From: Amycolatopsis jiangsuensis | GTDB taxonomy: Bacteria > Actinomycetota > Actinomycetes > Mycobacteriales > Pseudonocardiaceae | Reading direction: 5' to 3' | NCBI RefSeq assembly: GCF_014204865.1 | Contig: NZ_JACHMG010000001.1 | Location: forward strand, 4,056,501 to 4,120,500 | Length of the DNA stretch: 64,000 bases | Shown: positions 44,065 to 51,849 of the stretch, one piece after another | Position numbering within the stretch: the first letter of the stretch is position 1 | Layout of the letters: each line of letters starts with the position of its first letter | Notes under the pieces: model-generated | The model's input: only the letters and a program-made list of their open reading frames with translations | The model's database searches: none | What the model was told of the DNA's origin: nothing | Translations under genes and position numbers: made by a program

Positions 44065-44775
44065 CTACTCGACGTTGAACCGGAAGCCGACGCCGCGCAC
44101 GGTCGCGATGCGCCGCTCCGCGTCGGAGTGCGCGGACTTGGTCCCCCGCCCGCCGGCGGCCTCGTCCGCGGCGACCGCGAGCTTGCGGCGCAGCCACGAC
44201 ATGTGCATGTCGAGCGTCTTCGACGTCTTCGATTCCAGGTCGTTCCACACCTCGGACAGGATCTCGTCCCGGCTGACCACCTGGCCGGCGCGGCTCATCA
44301 GCACGCGCAGCAGTTCGAACTCCTTGTTCGCCAGCTGCACCTCCTGCGCGTCCACGGTGACCAGCCGGGCGCCGAGGTCCATCCGGACCCCGCCGGCCTC
44401 CAGCACCTCCGGCACCCGGCGGCGCAGCAGCGCGCGGATGCGGGCCAGCAGCTCGGCGAGCCGGAACGGCTTGGCCACGTAGTCGTCGGCACCCGCGTCG
44501 AGGCCGACCACGAAGTCCACCTCGTCGGTGCGCGCGGTGAGCATCAGCACCGGCAGTTCGGTACCGCTCGCGCGCAGCCTGCGGCACACCTCGAGACCGT
44601 CCATCCCCGGCAGTCCCAGATCGAGCACGAGCAGGTCGACCCGGTGTTCGCCGGTCGCGGTCAGCACCGCCGGACCGTCGGTGACGACCTCGATCTCGTA
44701 TCCCTCGCGGTGCAGTGCCCGCGACAGCGGCTCGGCGATGGCCGGATCGTCTTCGGCAAGTAGGACCATGCTCAC
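44065..44775 (-). CDS. OmpR-family response regulator
   Basis: 236 residues. The receiver has EDD near residue 8, phospho-acceptor Asp52 (VLDLGLPGMDGLEV) and conserved Lys (DDYVAKPFRLAELL). The C-terminal winged helix ends VRGVGFRFNVE, with NKEFELLRVLMSRAGQVVSR as the recognition region. GTG 44775 has TAAGGT 8 nt before it. An ATG six bases later is a second choice. The kinase gene lies 6 bp downstream. Its binding site is not known. Confidence 0.92.
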   Translation of the reverse strand: MSMVLLAEDDPAIAEPLSRALHREGYEIEVVTDGPAVLTATGEHRVDLLVLDLGLPGMDGLEVCRRLRASGTELPVLMLTARTDEVDFVVGLDAGADDYVAKPFRLAELLARIRALLRRRVPEVLEAGGVRMDLGARLVTVDAQEVQLANKEFELLRVLMSRAGQVVSRDEILSEVWNDLESKTSKTLDMHMSWLRRKLAVAADEAAGGRGTKSAHSDAERRIATVRGVGFRFNVE

Positions 44776-44782
44776 CTGGCCA

Positions 44783-44792
44783 ACCTTACGGT
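44783..44792. promoter_or_regulatory. Overlapping divergent -10 boxes between response regulator and hisN-like gene
   Basis: Minus-strand TAAGGT (44788-44783) lies 8 nt before GTG 44775. Plus-strand TACGGT (44787-44792) lies just before the HisN-like gene. The two overlap by two bases. Confidence 0.35.
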
Positions 44793-44811
44793 GAACCGGC
44801 GTGAAACCATC

Positions 44812-45603
44812 GTGACCGTGCCCGGCTACGACGATGACCTGACTCTCGCCACCCGGCTGGCTGACGCCGCCGACGCGGTGACCACGGCCCGCTTCCGGGC
44901 ACTCGACCTGACGGTTTCGGCCAAACCGGACCGGACGCCGGTGACCGACGCGGACACCGCGGTGGAGGACGCGATCCGCGCGGTCCTCGCCACCGAGCGG
45001 CCCGGCGACGCGGTGCTGGGCGAGGAACGCGGCGGCAGCGCGGACTCCCGCGCCCGGGCGTGGGTGCTCGACCCGATCGACGGAACGAAGAACTTCCTGC
45101 GCGGGGTCCCGGTGTGGGCCACGCTGATCGCGCTGGTCGAGGACGGCACGCCGGTGGTCGGCGTGATCAGCGCGCCGCTGCTGGGCCGCCGGTGGTGGGC
45201 CTCCCGCGGCGCCGGGGCGTACCTGCGCGACGCCGCGGGCGAACGGAAGCTGTCGGTGTCCGGGGTTTCCACGCTCTCGGACGCGTATCTGTCCACGACG
45301 GACCTGAACACCTGGCCCGAGTACCACTCGCGGGAGAGCTACCTCGCGCTCACCGAGGCGTGCTGGGAAACCCGCGCGTTCGGCGACTTCTGGCACCACT
45401 GTCTCGTCGCGGAGGGCGCGCTGGACATCGCCGCGGAATGCGTGGTGAACCCGTGGGACGTCGCCGCCACCCAGGTCATCGTGACCGAGGCCGGCGGGCG
45501 GTTCACCGACCTGTCCGGGGCGCCGACCTACCAGGGCGGCTCGGCACTGTCGACCAACGGCCTGCTGCACGACGAGGCGCTGGCGGTGCTGCGCCGTCAG
45601 TGA
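44812..45603 (+). CDS. hisN: Inositol monophosphatase-family phosphatase (HisN-like)
   Basis: 263 residues. GEERGG near residue 66, DPIDGTKNFLRG (metal site) near 83, and NPWDVAATQVIVTEAGGRF near 212 are the family's metal-binding motifs. It hydrolyses a phosphate ester. HisN (histidinol-phosphatase) is likely in actinobacteria, but inositol phosphatase is an alternative. The in-frame GTG at 44791 lies inside the presumed -10 box, so 44812 was chosen. The 3' end overlaps the convergent gene by 7 bp. Confidence 0.83.
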   Translation: MTVPGYDDDLTLATRLADAADAVTTARFRALDLTVSAKPDRTPVTDADTAVEDAIRAVLATERPGDAVLGEERGGSADSRARAWVLDPIDGTKNFLRGVPVWATLIALVEDGTPVVGVISAPLLGRRWWASRGAGAYLRDAAGERKLSVSGVSTLSDAYLSTTDLNTWPEYHSRESYLALTEACWETRAFGDFWHHCLVAEGALDIAAECVVNPWDVAATQVIVTEAGGRFTDLSGAPTYQGGSALSTNGLLHDEALAVLRRQ

Positions 45604-45863
45604 GTCTCGGGCAGCACGCCGACCGCGCCGCGGGCGACCTGCGACCAGGTGAGCCTGCCGAACAGGTAGTGGCAGGCGACCTGTTCCGAGGTGAACGCGG
45701 CCCAGTCGTAGCGGCTGCCCTGCTCGCGCCAGAACACCTCCCAGCCCGCGCCGTCCGAAGCCGGCATCAGGCACCAGGTGTTGTCCGCCTCGGCACCGAT
45801 CGAAACGACCTCGGCCGGCACCCCGACCACGTCCAGCCACCGCCGGATCGACTGCGTGTTCAT
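45597..45863 (-). CDS. Putative immunity protein of the TNT toxin
   Basis: 88 residues with many aromatic residues (IRRWLDVVGVPAEVVSIGAE, GSRYDWAAFTSEQVACHYLF). It is coupled by TGATG to the TNT toxin gene, the usual order for toxin-immunity pairs. It has no signal peptide, so it would act in the cytoplasm. It is not clearly similar to the known immunity factor for M. tuberculosis TNT. The immunity role is inferred from position only. Confidence 0.55.
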   Translation of the reverse strand: MNTQSIRRWLDVVGVPAEVVSIGAEADNTWCLMPASDGAGWEVFWREQGSRYDWAAFTSEQVACHYLFGRLTWSQVARGAVGVLPETH

Positions 45864-46684
45864 CAAGCCTCCCGCGTGATGTCGGCCAGGAAACCCAGGG
45901 TGACCAGTTCGTCGGCGGCCAGCACCGCGCGGTAGCGCAGGCCTCCGCCGGGCTGCCCGAACCACTCCGCACTGCGCGAAAGCCACATCGGCACCGGCTT
46001 CTCCACCCGGTAGCGCCGGTAACCGGAGCGCAGCGCGGCGGGCGGCAGTGAGCGCTGCGTGAACGGCGTGCCCTCCGGCGCGAAGACGCGGCCGTGCTCG
46101 CCGCCGAACCGGTCCAGCAGCGTGCCTTCCGGCAGCACCACCGCTTCCGGCTCACCGTCGGAGGAATCCGCCGCGGACGGCCACACGTATTCGGCACCGG
46201 CGACGAACCGGCTCTCCCACTCCGCGCCCCCGGGCGGCCGGTAGCCCTCGAGCACGGCGGACGGCGGTTCCGGATCGGCCGGTGGCGTGGGCGAGCGCCG
46301 GAACCCTTGCCCGACATATCCGAGCACGGCGGTGTCGTCGAGCAGCACGGACTCCGGGTGGTCGGCGGGCGGGTACCGGTGGGCACGGGCCGGCAGCTGC
46401 CGTTCCGGACGGTCCGCGGCGACCGGCAGGTGCCCGAGCGGGAACATGTGCACCAGAAACAACGCCAGCACGCTCTCCCGGTCGGTCCGCGGCGAGCCGA
46501 CCGGCGGCCGGGGCGCCGGGCTGCGCACCGCGCCGGTACCGGACGGCGGAGTCGGCACCCCGAGGCCGGACGGCGGGGTGGGCGCGTCGTCGAAGCCCCC
46601 GTCGAGGAGCCCGCCGTACTGGGCTGGCACCCGTACGGGACCGGTGGCCAGGTCGGTGTTCGCCGGTTCTGGCTGATCGGACAC
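45863..46684 (-). CDS. TNT-domain protein (NAD+ glycohydrolase toxin)
   Basis: 273 residues. The first ~65 are Pro/Gly-rich, ~66-180 form a domain of unknown type, and ~182-270 match the tuberculosis necrotizing toxin domain: LPEGTLLDRFGGEHGRVFAP, TPFTQRSLPP, YRRYRVEKP and WFGQPGGGLRY, including the conserved Arg of DRFG and Gln244 of FGQPGGG. The family hydrolyses NAD+. No signal peptide, WXG or membrane channel domain is seen, so how it leaves the cell, if it does, is unknown. It starts with GTG at 46684. The downstream gene is the likely immunity protein. Confidence 0.8.
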   Translation of the reverse strand: MSDQPEPANTDLATGPVRVPAQYGGLLDGGFDDAPTPPSGLGVPTPPSGTGAVRSPAPRPPVGSPRTDRESVLALFLVHMFPLGHLPVAADRPERQLPARAHRYPPADHPESVLLDDTAVLGYVGQGFRRSPTPPADPEPPSAVLEGYRPPGGAEWESRFVAGAEYVWPSAADSSDGEPEAVVLPEGTLLDRFGGEHGRVFAPEGTPFTQRSLPPAALRSGYRRYRVEKPVPMWLSRSAEWFGQPGGGLRYRAVLAADELVTLGFLADITREA

Positions 46685-46850
46685 GGCACCCTCTTCTCGG
46701 TCGCACCGGCACCGGTAAGACGTTCGTCCCGCCGCGTGGTTCCGCCCCGAGCGGGAGATCCCACTTTATCGGGCGAAGGTGATCTCTCGCCGCACCAACG
46801 CGCGGGCGGAACCGCGGGACCACCCGGTCCGGCGGTGCCCTGCCCTCGCG

Positions 46851-46868
46851 CGTCCGTTGAGACGGACG
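46851..46868. terminator. Short hairpin between TNT and HMG-CoA lyase genes
   Basis: CGTCCGT and ACGGACG pair over 7 bp around a 4-nt loop. It lies downstream of HMG-CoA lyase and upstream of TNT. No U-tract. Weak support. Confidence 0.3.
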
Positions 46869-46970
46869 TGGGCATCTACCCGGCTCAGCGGTGCCCAGCG
46901 CGGGCGCCGGAAGGACCGGGAAGCCGTCCGAACCGCGGCCGCCCGTGTACGGGGAGGCGAACCGAGGTGC

Positions 46971-47912
46971 CTACCCGGCCAGCGCGTTCACCACGCGCGA
47001 CGGCGAGGGGCGGCCCAGCTGCCCGGCCATCCACACGCTCGTCTCGACCAGTGCGCCGAGGTCGACGCCGTGGTCGATGCCGAGGCCTTCCAGCAGCCAC
47101 ACCAGGTCCTCGGTGGCCAGGTTGCCGGTGGCCGACTCGGCGTACGGGCAACCGCCGAGACCGCCCGCCGAGGCATCCACAGTGGACACTCCGGCTCGCA
47201 GCGCCGCCTCGGTGTTGGCCAGCGCCTGCCCGTAGGTGTCGTGGAAGTGCACGGCCAGCGCCGAGACGTCGACCTCGGACTTCCCGAACGTCTCGATCAG
47301 CTTGGCGACCTGGCCGGTGGTGGCGACGCCGATGGTGTCGCCGAGGGAAAGCTGGGAACAGCCGAAGTCGAGCAGCCGCTTCCCGGCCCGCACCACCTGC
47401 TCGGCGGGCACCACGCCTTCCCACGGGTCGCCGAAGCACATCGACAGGTAGCCGCGGACTTCCAGCCCCTCGGCACGGGCCCGCGTGACCACCGGCTCGA
47501 ACATGGCGAACTGCTCGTCCAGCGTCGAGTTGAGGTTCCGCTGGGCGAAGGTCTCCGTGGCGCTGGCGAAGATCGCGATGTGGCCGACCCCGGCGTTCAG
47601 CGCCCGGTCGAGGCCGCGTTCGTTCGGCACCAGCACCGGGTACCGCACGCCCTCGCGGCGGTCGAGCCCGGCGAGCAGCTGCTCGGCGTCGGCGAGCTGC
47701 GGCACCCATTTCGGGTGCACGAAACTGGTCGCCTCCAGCGTGGTCAGCCCGGCACCGGCGAGCCGGTCGAGGAACTCGAGCTTCACCTCCACCGGCACGA
47801 CCGCGCTCTCGTTCTGCAGCCCGTCGCGCGGACCGACCTCCCAGATCGTGACGCGCGGCGGCAGTCCGTCCACCGGCACCCGCTCGGGCAGTCCTGCTTC
47901 CCTGGCACCCAT
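46971..47912 (-). CDS. Hydroxymethylglutaryl-CoA lyase
   Basis: 313 residues of the HMGL-like TIM barrel. EVGPRDGLQNE at residue 25 binds metal, HFHDTYGQALAN gives His ligands and GGLGGCPYAESATGNLATED is the lyase signature with catalytic Cys. It splits HMG-CoA into acetyl-CoA and acetoacetate in leucine breakdown. It follows the PH-domain gene by 2 bp (TGA then ATG), so the two are co-transcribed. Confidence 0.9.
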   Translation of the reverse strand: MGAREAGLPERVPVDGLPPRVTIWEVGPRDGLQNESAVVPVEVKLEFLDRLAGAGLTTLEATSFVHPKWVPQLADAEQLLAGLDRREGVRYPVLVPNERGLDRALNAGVGHIAIFASATETFAQRNLNSTLDEQFAMFEPVVTRARAEGLEVRGYLSMCFGDPWEGVVPAEQVVRAGKRLLDFGCSQLSLGDTIGVATTGQVAKLIETFGKSEVDVSALAVHFHDTYGQALANTEAALRAGVSTVDASAGGLGGCPYAESATGNLATEDLVWLLEGLGIDHGVDLGALVETSVWMAGQLGRPSPSRVVNALAG

Positions 47913-47914
47913 TG

Positions 47915-48496
47915 TCAACGCCTCCGTCCGCGCGGAGCCCGCCGCTGTGGCGGCAACGGCTCGGTCTGCTGGGGTCCGTACCCGGACTCGGACTGGTAGT
48001 CGTCGTACGGGTTGTCGTTGACCTCGCGGTAGATCACCGTGTGCACGTGCTCGACGCGCGGGATGTCGTCGAACTTCAGCGGCTCGTCCGAGGCCGACTC
48101 GACGATCAGCGTGCCGCAGCCGAAGACCCGGTCCAGCAGACCGTGCTCGAACTGCACGCTGTTGATCCGCGACATCGGGATGTCGATCCCGGTGCGCTTC
48201 AGCACGCCTTCGCGGGCGATCAGCCGGTCGGTGGTCACGATGAAGTGCGTGGTGCGCCAGCGGACCAGCGGCGCGAGGAACAGCCACACCACGAGCACCA
48301 GCGCCACCACCCCGATGGCGATCATGGCCACGTTGTTCCACGGCGCCGGCGCGTCCGGCGCCAGGGTGAGCAGCCAGATCGCCGCGGCCACGGTGATCAC
48401 GAACGCCACGAACGGGAAGATCAGCATCTTGAAGTGCGGGTGGCTGTGCACCACCACGTGCTCGTTCTGGCTGAGCAGATCGTCCGGATAGGCCAC
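47915..48496 (-). CDS. PH domain-containing membrane protein
   Basis: 193 residues. Two membrane segments (~27-45 and ~55-75) are followed by a bacterial PH-like domain (FIVTTDRLIAREGVLKRTGI, IPMSRINSVQFE, GTLIVESASDEPLKF). This matches the Rv3278c-type family near birA in mycobacteria. The function is unknown. The basic Arg-rich tail is unusual. GTG 48496 has GGGAG 9 nt before it. Confidence 0.82.
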   Translation of the reverse strand: MAYPDDLLSQNEHVVVHSHPHFKMLIFPFVAFVITVAAAIWLLTLAPDAPAPWNNVAMIAIGVVALVLVVWLFLAPLVRWRTTHFIVTTDRLIAREGVLKRTGIDIPMSRINSVQFEHGLLDRVFGCGTLIVESASDEPLKFDDIPRVEHVHTVIYREVNDNPYDDYQSESGYGPQQTEPLPPQRRAPRGRRR

Positions 48497-48620
48497 CGCG
48501 TGACGCTCCCCTGGTGTGTGCCGGTGCTGGTGGAACCACCGTACCGGCGCGGGCACCGGACGGACGCCGCGGACACCGGTTCGGGCCGGGCACCGCGGCG
48601 AGGTGGCGGAGGCGCAGCGT

Positions 48621-49427
48621 CTAGAGCGGGCGCACGTGGACCACGTCACCGGCGAACACGGTGAGCCGCCGTCCGTCCGGCACGTCCACCTGGAGCTGGC
48701 CGGCACCGTCGAGGTCGGCGGCCCGGCCGGTGAGCTCGGAGCCGTCCGGCAGCTGCACCCGCACGTCGAGCCCGAGTGTCGAACAGCGCGCCCGGTAGTC
48801 GGCGAGCAGCCCGGCCGCCGTCAGGTCACCGCCTGCCTGGCGCCAGCGTCGCTCCAGTTCGTCGAACCGGGTGAGCAGGGCGAGCGCGATCTCGGTGCGG
48901 TCGGTCGTCGTCGCGCCCTGTTCGGCCAGCGAGGTCGCGGGCAGGCCGCCCGGTCCGGCCGGCACGTCGCCGAGCGGCAGCACGTTGAGCCCGATGCCCA
49001 GTACCACGCCGGCCCCGTCCCCGCCGACCGCCTCGGCCAGGATTCCGGCGCACTTCGCCCGTTCCGGCCCGGCGAGCATGTCGTTGGGCCACTTGAGCAC
49101 GGCGTCCACCCCGACCTCGGTGGCGACCGCGTGCGCCGCGAGCCCGGCGACCACCGAAAGGGAGCCGAGCGCGGCGAACGCCACGCCGGCCGGGCGCAGC
49201 GCGACGCTCAGGTACAGCCCGGCGCCCTTCGGCGAACTCCAGCTCCGGGCCCGGCGGCCGACGCCGGCCGTCTGCTGCTCGGCGAGCAGCACGGTCCGGT
49301 CCGCGGCACCGTTCTCCAGGGCTGCCCGCAGGTCGGCGTTGGTGGATCCGGTCGTTTCGACGACGTCCACCCGGGCGTACCGGCCGGTGAGACCCGCGCG
49401 CAGCCGTGCCGCGTCCAGTTCAGCCAT
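48621..49427 (-). CDS. birA: Biotin-[acetyl-CoA-carboxylase] ligase
   Basis: 268 residues of the monofunctional class (no N-terminal HTH). GRRARSWSSPKGAGLYLSV binds biotinyl-AMP, VLKWPNDML carries the catalytic Lys and GIGLNV follows. The C-terminal SH3-like domain is at ~220-268. It biotinylates acyl-CoA carboxylase alpha subunits, partners of the accD/accE genes 10 kb away. ATG 49427 lies 7 nt after a minus-strand TATGGT. Confidence 0.9.
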   Translation of the reverse strand: MAELDAARLRAGLTGRYARVDVVETTGSTNADLRAALENGAADRTVLLAEQQTAGVGRRARSWSSPKGAGLYLSVALRPAGVAFAALGSLSVVAGLAAHAVATEVGVDAVLKWPNDMLAGPERAKCAGILAEAVGGDGAGVVLGIGLNVLPLGDVPAGPGGLPATSLAEQGATTTDRTEIALALLTRFDELERRWRQAGGDLTAAGLLADYRARCSTLGLDVRVQLPDGSELTGRAADLDGAGQLQVDVPDGRRLTVFAGDVVHVRPL

Positions 49428-49433
49428 GCGCCC

Positions 49434-49439
49434 ACCATA
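49434..49439 (-). promoter_or_regulatory. -10 box of leaderless birA
   Basis: TATGGT with six bases to the ATG at 49427. Confidence 0.45.
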
Positions 49440-49494
49440 TGAGAGTCCCCCTAACGTGCAAGCCACTCACTCGTTGGAGAGAGGTGCGCTCTTC

Positions 49495-49500
49495 TAGATT
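49495..49500 (+). promoter_or_regulatory. -10 box of leaderless NlpC/P60 gene
   Basis: TAGATT, 8 nt before the GTG at 49508, divergent from birA. Confidence 0.42.
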
Positions 49501-49507
49501 GGACGCC

Positions 49508-50623
49508 GTGACCCCGCCGCCGGCTGACTCCAGCACGCCCGAGACCACGCCCGAAAGCAAGCCCAGGCCGTCATGGGCCCGGGGCGCGCTGCACCGTGGC
49601 CTGGTGGCGTTGCCTCTGGTGGCCGGGCTGGTCGCGGCCGGCTGGATCGTGGCCGACCGCGGTGCGCCGGCCACTCCGGCACCGGCCGCGGACACTGCCG
49701 TCGAACCGGTCCCGAGCGGGCCGTCCGTGCTCCAGGCCAGCGCCCCCGTGCGCGCGCAGGAGCCGGCGCAGGGCGCGGCGGGCAGCGGTGGTGAGTCGCC
49801 GCTGCAACAGTGGGCGGACTCGCTCGCCGGACCGCTGGGCATCCCGGCTCCGGCGCTGCTGGGTTACGCGAACGGCGAGCTGGCGTTGCGGGCCGAGGAT
49901 CCCGGCTGTCACCTGTCCTGGGTCACGCTGGCCGGGGTCGGGGAGGCGGGCACCGACCACGGCCGCCGCGAAGGCACGCTGATGGGGCTGTCCACGGCAC
50001 AGTGGAAGAAGTACGGCGGGAAGATCAGCGGCATCGCCGAGCCCGCGCTGACCGATCCGTCCTCCGCCGCGGTCGCCGCGGGCCGTGCGCTGTGTGCGGG
50101 TGCCGGCGACCTCACCGCGGGCAACGGCTGGTGGAAGGCGATGGCCGGCTACCAGCACGGCGGCGACATGGAGCTGTTCCGGCAGCGGGTCCTCGGCTAC
50201 GCGCAGCTGTACGCCACGCTCTCCCTCGACCCGGAGAAGTCCGGCAGCCCCGCGGTCGGTGCCACCCGGTTCGCGCTGGGCCAGCTGGGCCTGCCCTACG
50301 TGTGGGGCGGCAACGGCCCGGACGCCGGCGCCGCAGGCTTCGACTGTTCCGGCCTCACCAAGGCGTCCTACGAAAGCGCGGGCGTCACCCTGCCGCGGAC
50401 CGCGGACAGCCAGTTCCGTGCGCTGCCACCGGTCGCGGGGGGCGCCGAACCACAGCTGGGCGACCTGGTGTTCTACGGCAGTCCGGGTACCCGCATCCAC
50501 CACGTGGGCCTCTACCTCGGCAACGGCCTGATGATCAACGCACCGACCGAGGGCCAGGCCATCCAGATCCACACCTTCCACACCCCCGGCGACGATTACG
50601 CCGGAGCCGGGCACCCGGGCTGA
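49508..50623 (+). CDS. NlpC/P60 endopeptidase with degenerate transglycosylase-like domain
   Basis: 371 residues. A membrane anchor or uncleaved signal is at ~31-50. Residues ~98-235 resemble SLT-type lytic transglycosylases, but where the family has I-G-x-V-E-S the protein has VGEAGTDHG: Gly148 stands where the catalytic Glu should be. Residues ~245-371 are an NlpC/P60 domain with GFDCSGL (Cys280) and HHVGLYLG (His331/332), so the peptidase is complete. It would cut peptidoglycan stem peptides outside the cell. GTG 49508 is chosen from the -10 spacing. Earlier in-frame codons lack support. Confidence 0.84.
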   Translation: MTPPPADSSTPETTPESKPRPSWARGALHRGLVALPLVAGLVAAGWIVADRGAPATPAPAADTAVEPVPSGPSVLQASAPVRAQEPAQGAAGSGGESPLQQWADSLAGPLGIPAPALLGYANGELALRAEDPGCHLSWVTLAGVGEAGTDHGRREGTLMGLSTAQWKKYGGKISGIAEPALTDPSSAAVAAGRALCAGAGDLTAGNGWWKAMAGYQHGGDMELFRQRVLGYAQLYATLSLDPEKSGSPAVGATRFALGQLGLPYVWGGNGPDAGAAGFDCSGLTKASYESAGVTLPRTADSQFRALPPVAGGAEPQLGDLVFYGSPGTRIHHVGLYLGNGLMINAPTEGQAIQIHTFHTPGDDYAGAGHPG

Positions 50624-50684
50624 CGCGGGCCATGGCGAACCCGCCGGCGGAAGCCGTTTCGCGCCGGGGTCTGCCGCAGCTGCC

Positions 50685-51029
50685 TCAGTGCGTGGAGAGG
50701 TACACCTTCGCCAGGTGGCCCTTGCCGAGGTTCCAGTCGAAGCTGTTGGCCGTGCGCCGGCCGCAGGCCGACCGTGTCGCGCCCGTGCCGTCCGGGTTGG
50801 TGGCCGTCACCCGGGGCGCACTTGCCGTCCGCCCGCGTGTCCTTGACGTCGCCCCGGACGTGCACCTTGCCGCTTCCACAGGTGACGTCCCATTCGGCGT
50901 AGCCACCGGGCACGGTGACCTCGTTGCCGGTGTCCGGGCAGGCGCCCAGCACGGCCGGTGTTCCCGGTGTCGCTGCCGCCGGCGGCGATGGCCGTTCGCC
51001 CGGTGATCCCCAGTGAACGCTTTCGCCAT
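50685..51029 (-). pseudogene. Frameshifted small secreted-type protein
   Basis: Two frames share one protein-like sequence. One reads VLGACPDTGNEVTVPGGYAE and WDVTCGSGKVHVRGDVKDTR. Then a CCCC run forces a one-base shift to VTATNPDGTGATRSACGRRT and FDWNLGKGHLAKVYLSTH. Removing one C restores a single frame, giving GKCARVTATNPDGTG. Upstream, an Ala-rich signal-like stretch sits in a third frame. This looks like a decaying gene or sequencing errors. Four Cys suggest a disulfide-bonded extracellular product. Confidence 0.6.
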
Positions 51030-51075
51030 GGCGAACCCGCGACAAATTCCGTTGCCTCGTGATCCGGCCGCGGCG

Positions 51076-51081
51076 TAGCCT
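51076..51081 (+). promoter_or_regulatory. -10 box before a micro-ORF
   Basis: TAGCCT with six bases to the ATG at 51088. Confidence 0.4.
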
Positions 51082-51087
51082 CGGGCC

Positions 51088-51144
51088 ATGATCACCGGGA
51101 CGGCTGGACGCCTTGCACGGGAAGGCGACCCGGTGGAGGGCTGA
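51088..51144 (+). CDS. Possible leaderless 18-residue micro-ORF
   Basis: MITGTAGRLAREGDPVEG and stop. It lies between the relic gene and the VOC gene, 85 bp before the VOC start. It may be a translated upstream ORF. No homology evidence. Confidence 0.35.
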   Translation: MITGTAGRLAREGDPVEG

Positions 51145-51228
51145 TCGCGGTACGGGCTCGTGGCCCGCCGGGAAGCGCGTGAGTATCCGCACTTCTCCGC
51201 CACGCAACCCGAAAGCGAGTACCGCCGG

Positions 51229-51603
51229 ATGAGCATCAGCTTCAACCACACCATCATCGCCGCCAAGGACCGCGCCGAGTCGGCGAAGTTCTTCCGCACG
51301 CTGTTCGAAGTGCCGGAAGCGCCGTCCTGGGGACCGTTCACCAACGTGCAGCTCCCCGACGGGGTGCTGCTGCAGTTCGCCGAACCGCCGGTGGAGATCC
51401 AGATGCAGCACTACGCCTTCCTGGTCGACGACGAACTGTTCGACCGCGCGTACCGCCGGCTGTGCGACACCGGCGTCGAACACTGGGCCGACCCGCAGAT
51501 GACGCGCCCCGGCGAAACCAACACCGGGCACGGTGGCCGCGGCGTGTACTTCAAGGACCCGGCCGGGCACGCGTTCGAGATGATCACGCGGCCCTATCTG
51601 TAG
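51229..51603 (+). CDS. VOC (glyoxalase/bleomycin-resistance) family protein
   Basis: 124 residues of a single VOC fold. MSISFNHTIIAAKDRAESAK opens it, LFEVPEAPSWGPFTNVQL and VEIQMQHYAFLVDDELFDRA follow, and GRGVYFKDPAGHAFEMITRPY ends it with His/Glu ligands. Enzyme or metal-dependent binding function is unknown. Upstream in-frame GTG at 51160 adds 23 residues without VOC similarity, so 51229 is preferred. Confidence 0.78.
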   Translation: MSISFNHTIIAAKDRAESAKFFRTLFEVPEAPSWGPFTNVQLPDGVLLQFAEPPVEIQMQHYAFLVDDELFDRAYRRLCDTGVEHWADPQMTRPGETNTGHGGRGVYFKDPAGHAFEMITRPYL

Positions 51604-51658
51604 CCGCCGGAGCCGCCGGTCGGGTGCAGCCCGCGAACCCGTCACGTCGGGCCACGGC

Positions 51659-51760
51659 TTCGCGGGCTGCCTCACGGCGTCCAGTCGCCGGGGCGGTTCG
51701 CGGGCTGCCCCACGGCCGCCAGTCGTCGGGGCGGTTCGCGGGCTATTCCCGCGGCGTCCA
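51659..51760. repeat. 38-bp imperfect tandem repeat
   Basis: Units start at 51659, 51697 and 51735 with TTCGCGGGCT. They occupy the 246-bp gap after the VOC gene, where no gene is seen. Confidence 0.8.
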
Positions 51761-51849
51761 CACCCCCGGCCCGGTTTCGCAGGCCACCCTGCGATGCTTC
51801 AGAACGCAGATTCCCAGGCGTCCACGCTCGCCGCGGCACCGAGCCGCCG

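Noticed and set aside
43547..44587. Open frame antisense to or shadowing the two-component genes
   Set aside because: Runs in another frame of a clear response regulator and kinase with Ala/Gly/Arg composition.
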